DNA from: Arthrobacter saudimassiliensis
Lineage (GTDB): Bacteria > Actinomycetota > Actinomycetes > Actinomycetales > Micrococcaceae
Direction: 5' to 3'
Assembly (NCBI GenBank): GCA_900016675.1
Contig: LN483071.1
Span: forward strand, 310,001 to 374,000
Length of the DNA: 64,000 nt
Every line of letters begins with the position of its first letter. Position 1 is the stretch's first letter. The notes beneath the pieces are model-generated. The model worked only from the letters and a program-made list of their open reading frames with translations. It searched no databases and had not been told where the DNA came from. Position numbers and translations under genes: made by a program. This document shows, in pieces, positions 63,501-64,000 of this stretch.

Positions 63501-64000
63501 GGGAGCCCAGCTGCAGGGAGTCCAGCTGCTGGACGAACTGGTTCAGCGTGCCGCGGCGTTCGGCGACGAGGAGCACGGATTTGCCGTCGGCCACCAGCTG
63601 GGCGACGGCGTTCAGCGCGGTCTGGGTCTGTCCGGTGCCGGGCGGGGCGGAGACCACGAGCGACTGCCCGTCGGCCACCAGGTCCAGCACCTCCTGCTGG
63701 GCCGGGTCGGCGTCGAGGATCAGCAGCTCGTCGGCCGGATCGCGTTCATCCAGCGGCGGCAGGTCCGGCACGCGGGCCTGGGCGGGCTCACCGGCGGACC
63801 CGGTGGCGCTGTCGATCAGGGCCCGGAGCACGGGATGCGCCGGGTCCAGGGCGGGGTCGTCGGCCGGGTCGGCGAGGTCGGCGAAGGTGGAGACCAGCAG
63901 CTTGTGTTCGATGTTGATGCTGCGCACGCCCTCGGTCAGCGTGCGCAGCCGCTCGAGCACCGGATGCGGATCGAACCGTGCGGTGCTGTAGGCCAGGCGG
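60553..64000 (-). CDS. SF1 helicase-like protein with C-terminal nuclease-like domain (5' end beyond window)
   Basis: At least 1148 residues visible, and the frame is open to the right edge. Helicase-type blocks are recognisable in order: VVSAPPGTGQTQTALNAVAQ (Walker A place, but Gln replaces Lys), VLLVAERRGTLNQF (motif Ia), VIVLDAESTSLPAAVP and VVAFGDGELGAP (motifs II and III, altered), FSLGFGRTPHGRALHSFGPL and FVTAMSRARNRLHVLTCF (motifs V and VI). The end has a Vsr/MTES_1575-like domain: YGEIDIVATTDQAGEDAVPL, then AIESDGTDRYRRMTVRERSR and QGWRYLPLWTIEVF. Large proteins of this plan are linked to DNA repair or defence. Confidence 0.82.
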   Translation of the reverse strand, partial: RLAYSTARFDPHPVLERLRTLTEGVRSINIEHKLLVSTFADLADPADDPALDPAHPVLRALIDSATGSAGEPAQARVPDLPPLDERDPADELLILDADPAQQEVLDLVADGQSLVVSAPPGTGQTQTALNAVAQLVADGKSVLLVAERRGTLNQFVQQLDSLQLGSLVLQLGGGLSEEQLKDQLVRAVVRNEKATEPNLASLHKVLTENRHQLRDHVKSLHNVRRRWGCSPYQAMQSLAELTGMNPAPATTVRLKRSVLDSITDRTELTGRLRRAAELGSFSRAATTSPWFGAKLLNRKETEEAHRLALSLAEELPQLRAKVQEVAGHSQIRLGETFAQWGEQLELLVAVRESLDKFTADIFDRPVTDLISATASSSWRREHGVDMTSMTRSRLRRVAKEYIRPGVHISDLHASLVQVQQQRATWARYATTQRHPSVPTGLADLNADYRRIKAELDQLTGILSGTPDRPDLAGLPLDDLEKRLTALSDDRQTLETLPERTLLLDEMRAQGLGELLDDLEAREVPARQVGYELELAWWQSALEAMISGDDYLAMSDGDSLRRLEAEYRLADNAHIASGAGRLRWDLARRWQAALEADKAAAGELRRMLKDGPLTLSGLAALPDALVSSLIPVWAISPHLVTRVVPADRTFDAVIVLDAESTSLPAAVPALARAEQVVAFGDGELGAPVPFTIGVDSPQPGPGSDDTSVFEALAGVLPVRRLTTVYRAVDRALVEMIGGEFYGGRLSMIPRGSEVTAGDRGVVVEYLPDGTGMPSADHEGVESVAAEVNRVVDLVFDHVRRRPHQSLAVITATPRHAARVAEAIRLQMANFPWSSSFFCPGPESFRVVPVERAAGMVRDCVIFSLGFGRTPHGRALHSFGPLSAPGGRGLFVTAMSRARNRLHVLTCFRPEDLDRSRLGFGALDFYELISRELDRPEGIRPEPPTGRSRITEDDPLVADLVERLRARGASVWDHYGEIDIVATTDQAGEDAVPLAIESDGTDRYRRMTVRERSRLRPQMLERQGWRYLPLWTIEVFSDPAACADLVGSYLGLGPAPDGTGRQAAPSTGGHPAAEQAAAPSDGAGTGGGGTGGTAAVPDGAAPAAEATGSFVSVTPHGSTRFRARGIRDTGADAPARQEEEHDGQQAAGSK

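Overview
The window is high-GC (about 70%) DNA from an actinobacterium, most likely a Micrococcaceae member close to Arthrobacter. The grounds are gene content and order: sigE/anti-sigma/tatB, divergent dapE-dapD, fdxA-dapC, a DUF3117 gene, a DUF222/13E12-type HNH gene, and galU-rimJ-sepX/glpR divergent from a formyltetrahydrofolate cyclo-ligase and fmdB. Many genes start with GTG and several look leaderless. I saw no rRNA, tRNA, CRISPR array, transposase, integrase or phage gene.

Layout. Positions 1-7904 hold housekeeping genes: the envelope-stress sigma factor and its anti-sigma factor beside tatB, an O-methyltransferase, leucyl aminopeptidase, a membrane mannosyltransferase, DNA-3-methyladenine glycosylase I, a DivIVA-domain membrane protein and a LOG-type hydrolase. 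A GluABCD-type amino-acid importer follows (8087-11445). Next is the succinylase branch of diaminopimelate/lysine synthesis, dapE and dapD (11528-13618) and dapC with its ferredoxin neighbour (17193-18673), interleaved with galE and citrate synthase. Then come an HNH-nuclease-like gene, typA, and a dipeptide/oligopeptide importer operon (24004-29336) with a second solute-binding lipoprotein coupled to a uridine-kinase-like gene.

Positions 32170-38279 hold small regulator/effector pairs: a TetR gene divergent from a membrane-protein gene across a palindromic operator, an AraC/GyrI-type regulator, a second TetR gene divergent from a DUF4188 gene across a perfect palindrome, and two NAD(P)-binding oxidoreductase-like genes.

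Positions 38280-43130 form the accessory region. It has lower GC and gene decay. It contains an Imm26-like immunity gene with no usual start codon, a roughly 867-bp tandem array of secreted lipoprotein genes (two intact, two decayed), and an unrecognised two-helix membrane protein. A second copy of the last codons of ychF lies 3.5 kb beyond ychF itself, as expected if foreign DNA entered at the 3' end of ychF. No toxin is visible, so this could be an orphan-immunity locus, but that is inference.

From 43131 the core resumes: ychF, ispH, xseA-xseB, an alanine-type aminotransferase, a compatible-solute ABC importer, a Nudix/sugar-kinase pair, an aminoglycoside-phosphotransferase-like gene, the division-linked sepX/glpR locus with rimJ and galU, the folate cyclo-ligase, fmdB and a SAF-domain (CpaB-like) protein. 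The right edge is cut inside a large SF1-helicase-like protein with a C-terminal nuclease-like domain whose visible ATPase motifs are degenerate.
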